Origin: Siphonodentalium dalli
Lineage: Eukaryota > Mollusca > Scaphopoda > Gadilida > Siphonodentaliidae
Direction of reading: 5' to 3'
DNA: 64,000 bases
NCBI GenBank assembly: GCA_032622095.1
Contig: CP136064.1
Span: forward strand, 171,002,310 to 171,066,309
Shown here one piece after another: positions 24,000 to 35,876 of this stretch (within the stretch, counting starts at the first letter, position 1; each line of letters starts with the position of its first letter). The translations under genes and the position numbers were made by a program. The notes beneath the pieces were generated by a model, which saw only the letters and a list, made by a program, of their open reading frames with translations, had not been told where the DNA came from and did not search any database.

Positions 24000-24344
24000 T
24001 TGAGCCGGATCGAAATAAAAATTTACGGTCTTCGGAGACAATATTCGGTGGTTAAAAAATTATCAAATGCTATGTATATGAATGGTTTTGATGGGAGTTT
24101 GTGGTATTGATTGAAAGATGAATTCTTCGCCGATACATCCGTGGTTATATCTGTGGCATTACTGGTGTGAATGATATATATTTGATCAATCGGCGAGTGA
24201 TGGTAAAAAGGTGAATTTCTACAGTTACCCTTGTGTTATTATTATACCATTAGCGTGAAGCAGGCGCGTATATAGCGGCGGCGTATATGGGCAGCGCAAA
24301 AGGGGGGCGGACAGCGGAGCGCGTTACAGGCCCCTGTGTGTTTG

Positions 24345-24668
24345 GGCATTCAAACGGAATTGCCGTGACAAATCAGGTTTCATATCATGATATCGTTATT
24401 GTAGTTACTAATATCCATCAATATCTAGACGCTACACTGAGTAAAACCAATAGCATCGCCATTTAAAAGTCAGGCGACGGTTCGTTTTCCGATAAAAAAC
24501 GAACAGTCGCCTGTCTTTTATCGGAAAACGAACCGTCGCGTGACTTTTAAATAGCTATTCTCTTGATTTTAGTCACCGTAACGTCTAGATTTTGATGGAT
24601 ATTTGTAACTTAAATAACGATATGATGATATGAAACCTGAGGGGTCACCGAAATTCCATTTGAATGCC
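24345..24668. mobile_element. Long palindrome, 153-bp arms with 18-bp loop
   Basis: Bases 24345-24497 and 24516-24668 are inverted around 24,506. Three checked points (GGCATTCAAA, ATCTAGACG and GATAAAA) share the same centre, so the arms are collinear with scattered mismatches. The core carries GGCGACGGTTCGTTTTCCG. It is probably a foldback or MITE-type element; the family is unknown. Confidence 0.8.
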
Positions 24669-24952
24669 TGAACACGAAGAAAATCTCGTTTGTCGCCGAA
24701 AACGAACCGTCTCAGATCGAATAGCCACCGTCTCGTTTATCGGAATTCCATGCACCGTCTCTTTATCGGAATGCAACCGATCCTCACGCCGCAGTTCTCC
24801 CCGTGACCACGTAAACACCGATTCCAAAATTCCTATAAATGAAATCGGTATATATCTTTAAGCATATATATATATAAATCTTCGAAAACAAAAATTCTAA
24901 AGCATTAAACGATTTCTTGAAATGCAGTTTTTCTGAACAGTCTTCCTTGATT
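24669..24952. other. No recognisable gene; 3' part repeats at 25340-25395
   Basis: A stretch around 24,857-24,914 (TCTTTAAGCATATATA, then ATTCTAAAGCATTAAACG) recurs at about 25,340-25,395. Nothing coding is recognised. Confidence 0.4.
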
Positions 24953-25345
24953 AAAGTGATGTGAAACACTCCGGCAGACACCGGGCAGAGTGATCAAATA
25001 GAAATTAAGAATAATCTTTCTCAAAGTAGTTATTTGTTACGAATATTAATCCAAATGGATGACACTTATATATTAGTTAAATGCATTTAATGCAATAACC
25101 CTCGATGGCGAAATAATTTTTGTTTAATTATAGCCGATAGTTGCGCCCCGAGTCGAGATGTAAATATTTATAATTTGGAGTAGTTCAGACGATGTTCTCT
25201 ATGAAGTGGTGTGGTAGATTTTTTTGGAAATTTTCAGTGATGTTAGTAGACTGATAACATTCCCCAGGTTGGCAAAGTGCCTGAGCACTAACTTATCAAT
25301 TTCTCGCACCCGAAAAAGTCCATAACAAGTCCATAATATGTCTTT
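24953..25345. repeat. Dispersed repeat, related to 55,180-55,530
   Basis: Shared collinear landmarks include ATGTGAAACACTCC, TGATCAAATAGAAAT, CTCAAAGTAGTTATTT, TAGTTCAGACGATGTT, AGTGCCTGA and ACTAACTTATC. The two copies have diverged by substitutions and small indels. No coding capacity or family name is recognised. Confidence 0.65.
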
Positions 25346-25407
25346 AAGCATATATATAAATCTCCGAAAACAAAAATTCTAAAGCATTAAACGATTTGCT
25401 ATATTTC

Positions 25408-25530
25408 CAGGGCATATATTTCATCTGATTTTGCGAGAATCCATATATACTTTTTCACGAGAATCCAGGGTAATTTGCGAGAATATTTACGAGAATCTAG
25501 ATTTGGATTCTCGCCGAAATATAAGCCCTG
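25408..25530. mobile_element. Small MITE, CAGGGC ends
   Basis: The ends are CAGGGCATATATTTC (25408-25422) and GAAATATAAGCCCTG (25516-25530). The internal GCGAGAATCC/GGATTCTCGC segments are also inverted. ATTTC flanks both sides, which could be a 5-bp duplication. The element is 123 bp long and has no coding. Confidence 0.5.
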
Positions 25531-25535
25531 ATTTC

Positions 25536-28200
25536 ACTCTGAAGTGTGCCTAAATGGCATAAATTGTACCGTGGTTCCCATGTTCGCCAAAGTGGCATAA
25601 ATTTATTTCAGGATAATACTAATTTTAGGCATTCATTTATATCACTGATATCAGGACAATAAATAGCCATTTCCATTGCATGGAACAGAAAAGAGCGTTA
25701 TTGTTTATCGGTGTTGTTTTTGGAAGTGGTGGTAGTTCAATTTGATACATTTCGACCCCCAATAAGTATTTCCGAACAAATGAATTATTAACAATCGTGA
25801 CATGACATCATTGACGAAGATAATTATAACACCGATCTACAAGCAATTAAAGTCTTAAAATGAGCTAAAATTTGACATTTTCTTAAATTTTTTTACATTT
25901 TTATCTCTCGCGACATAATTGTCACCAATAAAAACAAATTTGATTCATCGTGGAAGTTAGTCGGTGACTATAAATAATGTCACCATTCAACTGAATGTTG
26001 TTGAGCATATTTCAACCAATTTTGGAAGTTTAAATGAATATTTTCTTCACACGCAAAGTAAAATTGACAAATTTCAGGATTTTAGCCTGCTTCGTTGGGA
26101 CCAAAATTTGTTGTGCACACTCAAGGAACGTCTACCGACACTCGCTAGACCAAATTATGCCATGACCATGCTATAAACTAGCTTGAAATTGGCAAAACAA
26201 TGAATTTTTTTTGGTTGAAAAAATTTACATGGGAATCTCCATAGGGAACGATTATTTTTCGATAAAAACGAAAATAATGCGAAATGAAAGTCGGCACTCG
26301 TCAGAATGGTGCAGAATAACATACGAGTCTTGTTATGTGCGAAAATTTGACCTCATTCGATAAATTAGTCTCGTAATTAAGGAATCAATGGCGCTCGGAC
26401 ATGTGGAATTCCGTCGCAGACTGTACCGGCAGACGCAATTTTGAAATGTAAACACGCATCAAACACGCATCAAATTTACCTTTTGTGAGAATAACAAAAG
26501 CGCAACCTTGATCAAAGTAATACAATAGACAACAACACATATAATAAAACTGATATAAACACGGTATAAGTGAGAATAAGACGCGTATTCAGACGTGGAA
26601 TTTGTCAACATTTCTTCGCTTCGACGCTATAAATATATCTGATCAAGATAACCGAGAAACAAATACCAAGCAATAATCTTAACGTTTCATAATCTAACTG
26701 CGGACCTGATAATCATCGAAATATGTCGGCGAAATAATTTTTAATTAGTTAATCACATGATAGAGACATCAACACACTCTTAAAGACGCAATACACCGTC
26801 ATTTAATGTCGTTATTTAACTGGGTCGGTGTTTGTTGTTATCAATCATTTATTGCTTCGTTTTTAGTAAGACCATTGTATCTGTTTTGCGCATGCGCATG
26901 TCACTTTCCATATTTGGAATTTCCATATATGGGATTTGTGTTAACCTCAATACCGATCAAGTTATCTTAGCATAAAAATAAGATATATTGTAATTTATGC
27001 AACTACGACCCTGGTAACCCTGATGACTAATAAAATATACCGGCCAATTCATTTTAAGATCGTTATTTCACTTTGCTTTAGGCATAAATACACTAAAAAA
27101 AACGCACAGAAACGACCCATTGGCGGTAAATTAAATATACTCGGTATTTATTATATTACTTTTGTATTGCTCAGTATAGAGTTAGACCCTCGACACATGT
27201 CAATATATTTGGGCTGAATTCATCTGGTGCGGTATTATTCCTCGAAATAAACAACAAAGCCATCGTTACTTCGAAATGTAGTTTGGGCTAACATTTACAC
27301 AAATCCTCCATGTGTTCTCCGGCAGTCGACACACAGGTTCTCAGTCGACACACATATCATCCCAGAAACCACTGTGAAATAAACAGCCAAGGTTTGGCTG
27401 AAATGACATTTGAATGTGTACATAAGTTATGTTTACAAAAATAATTGGCATTAATTGCTCATTGCCATCATAGTGTTACATCTTAGTGTATTGACATAAT
27501 GGACAGGAGGGGCCCTCGCCATTTGCAGGCAGCATCGCCTCCCAAAACTCACATCCCTTTCCAAAATCACGAAGTACAATATTGTTACAGCGAAGAGAAG
27601 ATTTAACCCCTATACCGGGCCTCATTCGGAAGACTTTCATTCAGATCACAAGTCAAATTGTAGTTTAACTATGCGATATTAAATGGATTGACCGATTAAT
27701 AACTGGGTGTGTACGGTAGAACGATCGGCAAAGCAGTCAGGATGCAGTGGGAATTTTATTTTAATAGAAATTCTCTTCATTTGCGGGTCTCAATTATAAG
27801 AATCGTGTGTAGCAACATGTTAGCGACACCACATTAATTGGAATAGCTATACAAGGTTGTGTATACAGCGTACTGGGAGAACATTGTTGTGGAGTACGGG
27901 GAAATTATCCTTCATACACATGGGATAAAACTAATTATTATATTAAACATGCGAACATTAATTTATCAATTACAGCATTATGTGGTTCGGTTACTAGTAT
28001 TTGGATAGGTATGTGATGAGATTGGGCAATGGGGTTAGAATATACAGGCAAAAACAAACACACTTACCTGTCCTGAACACGAAATTGGACAGATTATAAA
28101 AATAACGTTTCAATTCACAGCGTTGTCAAACCCCGATCTGGGCGTTGTCAATTTTTGCCAATAACGAGGAACAAATATATTGGAAAACTACGGTTTATAA
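25536..28200. other. No recognisable gene
   Basis: AT-rich DNA with short unremarkable open frames. I looked here for a TM9SF2 signal-peptide exon and saw no convincing candidate. It could still hold promoter or 5' untranslated exon sequence. Confidence 0.35.
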
Positions 28201-28208
28201 TATAACAA

Positions 28209-28380
28209 TAACATGATTTTTGAGGGCGTTATGGTTTATTAACGGCCCGGCTGGAATGATTAACAGCCCAAGGGCCTATTAGCGGCCCGAGACGAATTCG
28301 AGGGACGCTAATAGGCCCGAGGGCTGTTAATCATTCCAGAGGGCCGTTAATAAACCATAATGCCCGATGAAATCATGTTA
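28209..28380. mobile_element. Palindrome, ~77-bp arms, GGCCCGTTAATAAACC type
   Basis: Bases 28209-28285 are inverted relative to 28304-28380 (shared centre 28,294.5 at GGTTTATTAACGGCCC and TAACATGA). Mismatches are few. Related GGCCCG-rich inverted sequence continues at 28,690-28,870, where CGATAATAAACGAGATCTAT is repeated. A larger composite element of about 0.75 kb is therefore possible. Confidence 0.7.
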
Positions 28381-28949
28381 TTACTATTATTACCACAGTC
28401 TTGGACAATTGACCCATTTGAGGATTTAGTGGAATGATGAAGTAGATTAAGAGAGAAATATTTTCAAGAACATTTAAATTTGATACCATTTGACTTGTCA
28501 GCTGACACGGACTGACGGAGTCTCGAAAATAGGACAGGGGAAAACCCAGCATTGGAGACGAGTAACAACCAATGAGAGGTTGACAGCTAAAATTATCAAT
28601 GCATACTTATACGCTTGATACAATAATTCAATCATATAGCGTGAATTCCAATCATAAAACCACTATAGTGTGGAGGAAATCGGATACATCTTCCCATTAT
28701 TTTCTTGAAATAAACACGCCGCCAGATCGGAAGTTGATAATAAACGAGATCTATTTTAATAATTATCTCGCGATAATAAACGAGATCTATAGTTTCCGGG
28801 CGGCGGGCCGATATTGAACTAGGCTTCTCATTATCGGCCCGCGGCCCGCTGTTTTGGTAACAATATACGCTATTTGGAACGCCCCGAAAAACATTATCAA
28901 TGGCCTAGAGAACGCCCTATAAAGTGGTAATAATATGTTTTATAGGCAG

Positions 28950-30700
28950 AATTGTGTTGGACATGCTGAACAGTATCAGATTCACCACAATAACCACACG
29001 TATGTACCAATATCCGGGCATACAATTATTTTTACGCGAATACCGACCGCGTTTTTGGCATATATTTTGCCGTTTTATTTAAGAATATCATTTTGTGTTC
29101 AACTTTTCGCCAACTAACTACTGTTTCACATAATTGGTATCGAGTTCCATATCTTCATTAAATACCATTCTACTTGATAAAAAAGTAAAATTATTATTAA
29201 ACATAATACTTATTCAGTTACTTTTCGAATACTATCCGCCATGTAGACTTTGGGTTGGATTAAATGCCGGGAAGCAGAGCTGGAACCGCCGCATAGCAGA
29301 TTTTACGCCGATCCGGCCCATATCGATTACACGGTGTGATCTACAACGGAAAGGTTCCTGCACTGCATTATCTACAGATACCGATACTTACATATATAAT
29401 AATATGAGCTGCCAGGCCACCAAAAAGCCATTCGGTAAGAAACACAGACATGAGGTCGTCAAATACCTAACGAAAAGGAACACATCGTTCACTGGACAAA
29501 ACTCTCTCCGCTCTTCCCCCTGAAATATAATTCAAACCGAATACATTTTACCTGCTAACTTGCTTGAAGAAATTTGTCTTGCTTGAAGAAATTTGTGTGT
29601 ACTTCCAATTTCAAATGTAACTCTCCATTGATCATATTTCTCGAACATATGTCTACAAGAAAACCAATGTCAGAAATGGTAACGCGCTCAAGACCTTTAT
29701 GCATTACCAGAGGCGGACTGGGCAAAAAAACTGGCCCGGGAAATTTGTATCATACCAGCCCATTTGCACCCCCTTGAATCAGAATCTGTTCAGGAACAGT
29801 GTGTCCACCTTGGGAAATTCCAACTGCACCCCAACCCCCGAATCAGAATCAGACCAAATGTTCTTGCATAATTCCATTTACACACCCCTTGCACCTCAGT
29901 GCTCTGGCCTAGTATCCTATATAATCATAAACCATGTTTCTATATATTCCCGGTATGAGACCATTCAGATATTTTTACCTGAAAATTGCATAAATTCTAA
30001 CATCTAGGCTAGCGGTCTAACTTCAGACAAATGCAAACAGCTATGGACAAGAGACCAGGACACACCAGACTGCCCATGGTTGTTCGGCACGGGGTGAGAA
30101 AATTTTGAAAACTACACAAGAAAATCGCTAATCCTAGAATATAATCTGGCCTACACTGCAAAACGTTCTTATTGTGTTCGAAATTTCAATTGGGGGAGGG
30201 TACGTGAGAATTTTTTTGGGATTTACAGCTGGGAGTAACTGTTAAAATCTCGAGATTAACGGGCACTTTACGTGGTGTTATATGATGCTGACAAATTCAT
30301 GTAATGACATTTGCGGCCCAACCACATATATCCCCCACCCCACGGCCTCCGGCCCATCGGGAATTTTCCCGGTCTCCCGATCGGCCAGTCCGCCTCTGTG
30401 CATGACCGTGGTTAACTGGTTAACCTTGGTTAATTCAAATGCATGATGGTTAACCAGTCATGAAAATCCCGTAATCGTTTCAGCCCTATGGATGGCATTC
30501 CTAAAATTGGTAGAAAGATCCATGGGTTTTTGGTGAATATCTCACTCTCAAACAGGGATGTTGCAGAAGATGTGTCAGTGGTCTGGAGGTCTCCCTGATC
30601 CCCCATCAATTTCAAGCAATTTTCCAACATTTTTATTTTTGCCCCTAAATGTAGAGTAGAAGATGTGGAATGCGAATGAAATTTTGCAGAGTTTTGAAGT
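28950..30700. other. No recognisable gene
   Basis: Several open frames of 60-129 codons occur at 28.9-30.0 kb. None shows motifs, a signal sequence or splice context that I recognise. The longest (29134-29523) has a composition typical of random AT-rich DNA. Confidence 0.35.
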
Positions 30701-30719
30701 TTTTATATCAATGTGTTGG

Positions 30720-31508
30720 AAGTGGTGTCAGGATACGTTTATGTCGAGGTATGCTATGTATCATGATACACATGCCACGATACGATACGTATCTAGACAT
30801 ATCTTGAGTCAATGATACCTACGTGTATATGTGGTCATGTTTTATTTAATCCAAATTGCGACTGATGGTACTAAAATTTATATATGGGTTATTTTCATGA
30901 TTTCATCACACATGTTTGTCTTTTAAAGGCCTACTTAATTTTCGAACCCCCCAGATTACGTAATATAAATTAAATGCCATAGTATATAGCATTTGAAAGA
31001 GGAAGCTACAAAACATTGTATTATTAACTTATCCGGTGTAATAAACTGTTTTTGTTGAGTTGTCAAATGTTTTGTCATCAAGATTGAAGTAAAAATGAGT
31101 ATTATTTTCAATGCAGGGGGAATAACTCTAGATATTAAAGATAGAGTTCTTCCCCTTTCATTGAAAAAGTTTGAATTCTGTTGCATTCTGGGTTTCAGAG
31201 GGGGGAAGTCTTCAGCAGTTTTCTATTTCTCTGTTGGCATCTTCTGAGACACAGATGTTTCAAATAGTGATGAATTATAGTATTTTAATCATATTTTATG
31301 ACATAGATTGTTATTAAAACCGGGTATCAAGTCACTATAAAAAAAATAATCGGAGACTCGAAAATTAAGTGGGCCTTTAACCCTGGTTGGGTAGGAACAA
31401 TGTATCGTGATACACAGTATTTATATTTGCGTGTTCAGGCCAATGTGCATATTGTGAAATTGCGTATCGCGGTATACCGATGTCACGGTGAATCTTGACA
31501 CCACTAGG
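30720..31508. mobile_element. Inverted-repeat element (possible hAT) with a MITE inside
   Basis: The ends AAGTGGTGTCA (30720-) and TGACACCACTAGG (to 31508) are inverted. TGTGTTGG lies on both sides (30712-30719 and 31509-31516), as an 8-bp duplication would, although the terminal bases pair with a 2-base offset. Subterminal ATACGAT-rich repeats are present. The middle is occupied by the separate element at 30923-31380. Confidence 0.5.
30923..31380. mobile_element. TTAA-bounded inverted-repeat element (MITE)
   Basis: TTAAAGGCCTACTTAATTTTC at the left pairs with GAAAATTAAGTGGGCCTTTAA at the right, with one mismatch. An inner inverted repeat (GGGGGAATAACTCTA/TAGAGTTCTTCCCC) lies at about 31,116-31,158. 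It has TTAA at both ends and is 458 bp long. It has no coding and resembles other TTAA-bounded elements in this window. Confidence 0.65.
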
Positions 31509-32075
31509 TGTGTTGGCTTGTTGCATGAGCCGAGACTAGTCAAATTGCCCAGGCTCATATCACAAACCCCTAATCTAGGTTGCAGTTGGAATTTGAAGTT
31601 TTGCACCCATCTACAACACAATGAAGACTCTCTGGTCACATCCAGGTGAAGAGCAAGGTACATGCATGTATTACACATTTATTATTTAGTGCATTGATAC
31701 ATTTTGTTATTGGAAATCTATCGTTTAACAAATATTATGTAAATTAGTGCAGGTGTGCGGTATATTCATGTCATATGTGTTTTGGAAATAGTGGAGCATG
31801 GCTACTAGAAGAGTTCCGTTGGAGGTTTTTTATTCAGGAAGAGAAGTAGTATCTTTAGTTGGTGTAATGGTGTTTAACAATGACTATCATTGCAAACACA
31901 AGAGTATGCCATAGCACAACACTGGTGAAGAATTGGTTGATGATTCTCTCCATCCAATTCAGGACTTTTTCCTCTCACAGTGGAAATTATTTTATAAAAT
32001 TATTAGTCAAAGTCAATACATGCATAGTTGCATACTCCCTCGAAACTTAACAGATTGGAACACTTTTAGACCATT

Positions 32076-35000
32076 TTTAGCTCAACTTTACTTTGTTAAG
32101 TTTGAGTTATTGCCATGGCTTTGCCGTCCGTCGTCCGTGTGTGTGTATGGGGGGGGGGGGGGTTGAGGGTGTGTGTGTGTGTGCGTGTGTGATTCGTCAA
32201 CAATTTCCTTTAGCACGGGCTACAGGTCGTACCTTTGGTCGGATCATTATGAAATTTGTCATGGCTGTTGACATTGACATGTAGATTGGAACGAGTCATG
32301 TTGGGGTCATTTGGCCAAAAAACATGGCCACCAGCAGCCATCTTGGATTTTACTCTTTGCATGACTAAATCATTTGGCACGGGCTACAGGTGGTAACTTT
32401 GGTCAGATCTTCATGAAATTTGTCATGGATGTTAGCAATAACATGTAGATGGGAACGAGTCATTTTGGGGATCGTTCTGCCTTAAAACATGGCCGCCAGC
32501 AGCCATCTTGGATGATTTTACTCTTTGCATGACTAAATCCTTTGGCACAGGCTACAGGTCGTAGCTTTGGTCGGATCTTCATGAAATTTGTCATGGCTGT
32601 TGACATTGACATGTAGATTGGAACGAGTCATTTTGGGGTCATTTGGCCAAAAAAAATGGCCACCAGCAGCCATCTTGGATTTTACTCTTTGCATGACTAA
32701 ATCATTTGGCACAGGCTACATGTCGTAGCTTTGGTCGGATCTTCATGAAATTTGTCATGGCAGTTGACATTGACATGTAGATTGGAACGAGTCATTTTGG
32801 GGTCATTTGGCCAAAAAACATGGCCACCAGCAGCCATCTTGGATTTTACTCTTTGCATGACTAAATCATTTGGCACGGGCTACAGGTGGTAACTTTGGTC
32901 AGATCTTCATGAAATTTGTCATGGATGTTAGCAATGACATGTAGATGGGAACGAGTCATTTTGGGGGTAGTTCTGCCTAAAAACATGGCCGCCAGCAGCC
33001 ATCTTGGATGATTTTACTCTTCGCATGACTAAATCCTTTGGCACAGGCTACATGTCGTAGCTTTGGTCGGATCTTCATGAAATTTGTCATGGCTGTTGAC
33101 ATTGACATGTAGATGGGAACGAGTCATTTTGGGGTCATTCGGCGAAAAAAACATGGCCGCCAGCGGCCATCTTGGATTTCAAATTTCAATCCATTAGCAC
33201 GGGCTACAGGTAGTACTGTTCGTTTGATCATCATGAAATTTGTCATGGTTGTTAATAATGACATGTAGATGGGAACGAGTCATTTTAGGGTCATTCAGCC
33301 AAAAAACATGGCCCCCAGCAGCCATCTTGGATTTTACTCTTTGCATGACAAAATCCTTTGGCACGGGCCACAGGTCGTAACTTTGGTCAGATTTTCGTAA
33401 AATTTGTCATATATGTTAGCAATGACATGTAGATGAGAACGAGTCATTTTGGGGTGATTCGGCCGAAAAACATGGCCGCCAGCAGCCATCTTGGATTTTA
33501 CTCTTTGAGTGACAAAATCCTTTGGCACAGGCTATAGGTCGTACCCTTGGTCAGATAATTATGAGATTTGTCATGGCTGTTGACATTGACATCTAGATGG
33601 GAATGAGTCATTTTGGGGTCATTTAGCAAAAAAAAAACATGGCCGCCAGTGGCCATCTTGGATTTTAAAATTATATCCACTAGCACGGGTTACATGTCGT
33701 ACTATTCGTCTGTCTGATCATCATGAAATTTGTCATAGATATTAATATTGACATGTATATCGGAACAAGTCATTTTGGGGTCTTTCGGCATAAAAACATG
33801 GCCGCTAGCAGCCATCTTGGATTTCACTCTTTGTATGACTAAATCCTTTGGCACGGGCTACAGGTCCTACCTTTGGTCGGATCATTATGAAATTTGTCAC
33901 GGCTGTTGACATTGACATGTGGATGGGAACGAGTCATTTTGGGGTCATTCGGCCAGCGGCCATCTTGGATTTCAAAATTCAATCCATTAGCACGGGCTAC
34001 AGGTCGTACATGACATTTGTCATGGATGTTATCTGATCATCATGACATTTGTCATGGATGTTAATATTGATATGTAGATGGGAACGAGTCATTTTAGGGT
34101 CATTCAGCCAAAAAACATGTCCCCCCCCCCCCAGCAGCCATCTTGGATTTTACTCTTTGCATGACTAAATCCTTTGGCACGGGCTACAGGTCGTACCTTT
34201 GGTCGGATCATTATGAGATTTGTCATGGCTGTTGACATTGACATCTAGATGGGAATGAGTCATTTTGGGGTCATTCGGCAAAAAAAAAACATGGCCCCCA
34301 GTGGCCATCTTGGATTTAAAAATTATATCCATTAGCACGGGCTACATGTCGTACTATTCGTCTGATCATCATGAAATTTGTCATCGATATTAATATTGAC
34401 ATGTAGATCGGAACAAGTCATTTTGGGGTCTTTCGGCCAAAAAACATGGCCGCTAGCAGCCATCTTGGATTTTACTCTTTGCATGACTAAATCCTTTGGC
34501 ACGAGCTACAGGTCGTAGCTTTGGTCGCATTATCATGAAATTTGTCATGGATGTTAACAATGACATGTAAATGGGAACGAGTCATTTTGGGGTAATTCGG
34601 CAAAAAAACATGGCCGCCAGCAGCCATCTTGGATTTCACTCTTTGTATGACTAAATCCTTTGGCACAGGCTACAGGTCCTACCTTTGGTCGAATCATTAT
34701 GAAATTTGTCACGGCTGTTGACATTGACATGTAGATGAGAACGAGTCATTTTGGGGGCATTCGGCAAAAAAACATGGCCGCCAGTGGCCATCTTGTATTT
34801 CAAAATTCAATCCATTAGTACGGGCTACATGTCGTACTGTTCGTCTGATCATCATGAAATTTGTCATGGGTGTTAATATTGACATGTAGATGGGAAAGAG
34901 TCATGTTGGGGTCGTTCGACCAAAAAACATGGCCGCCAGCAGCCATCTTGGATTTTAATCTTTGCATGACTAAATCCTTTAGCACGGGCTACAGGTCGTA

Positions 35001-35560
35001 GCTTTGGTTGGATCATCATGAAATTTGTCATGGACGTTAGCAATGACATGTAGATGGGAACGAGTCATTTTGGGGGTAGTTCTGCCTAAAAACATGGCCG
35101 CCAGCAGCCATCTTGGATGATTTTACTCTTTGCATGACTAAATCCTTTGGCACAGGCTACATGTCGTAGCTTTGGTCGGATCTTCATGAAATTTGTCATG
35201 GATGTTAACAATGACATGTAGATTGGAACGAGTTATTTTGGGGTCGTTTGGCCAAAAAACATGGCTGCCAGCAGCCATCTTGTATTTTACTCTTTACATG
35301 ACTAAATCCTTTGACACAGGTTACAGGTCGTATCTTTTATCGGATAATCATGAAATTTGTGATGGATGTTAACATTGACATGTAAATAGGAACGAGTCTT
35401 TTTGGGGTCATTCGGCAAAAAAACGTGGCTGCCAGTGGCCATCTTGGAAATTACTCTTTGCAGAACTATGCCTTTCAACTTTTCACATTCCTAAGCACTC
35501 CATTGACTGTAACACATGAAATTATTCCCTTTCCAAGTTGAGCTACAGCGTTATTGACAC
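32076..35560 (+). mobile_element. Long Helentron-like element with about 20 core units
   Basis: The 5' hairpin is at 32079-32108 (AGCTCAACTTTAC...GTTAAGTTTGAG). CCGTCGTCCGTGTGTG, a G run and a GT microsatellite follow. About 20 units of roughly 165 bp then carry GCACGGGCTACAGGTCGTA, TGAAATTTGTCATGG, GAACGAGTCATTTTGGGG and CAGCCATCTTGGATTTTAC. The units alternate between at least two subtypes (GACTAAATCCTTTGG and TTCAATCCATTAGC). The 3' end is AAGTTGAGCTAC followed by the hairpin AGCGTTATTGACACT (35537-35551). It has no coding. It ends about 250 bp before the first recognised TM9SF2 exon. Confidence 0.75.
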
Positions 35561-35808
35561 TTTCATTTTTATTTAAAATAAAATGTATGAACTAATATGA
35601 AGAGGATTCTTAGTTGCTTTGATTCAGATTTGATCAATTGGAGTTAGTCACGAAAAAGAAAAGAGAAAGTTGAGCTATTAGGGAATAAACACTTGTCAGT
35701 ATCTTCTCCAATTTGTTATCAGTTACTCAAACTCCTAAAATGTCTCCAAGTACATTATCTTGTCATTTGTTATTGCAACTAATCTGACATGTGAACCTTT
35801 TTTTTCAG

Positions 35809-35876
35809 GCCTCCATCCAAGTTTTTGCAAACAGGCTGAATTCTTTGGAGACCCTTGTACCATATGAATACCACAC
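35809..35876 (+). CDS. TM9SF2: TM9SF2 exon, luminal domain start
   Basis: The acceptor TTTTTTTTCAG precedes 35809, and the donor GTGAGT follows. The 68 bases read [20 protein letters not shown] and end two bases into a Thr codon. They match the NRLDSVESVLPYEYT region of vertebrate TM9SF2. The preceding exon, with the signal peptide, was not located. Confidence 0.9.

Noticed and set aside
29134-29523. 129-codon open frame as a gene
   Set aside because: It has no recognisable domain, splice signals or conservation clue, and is within the length expected by chance in a 64-kb window.
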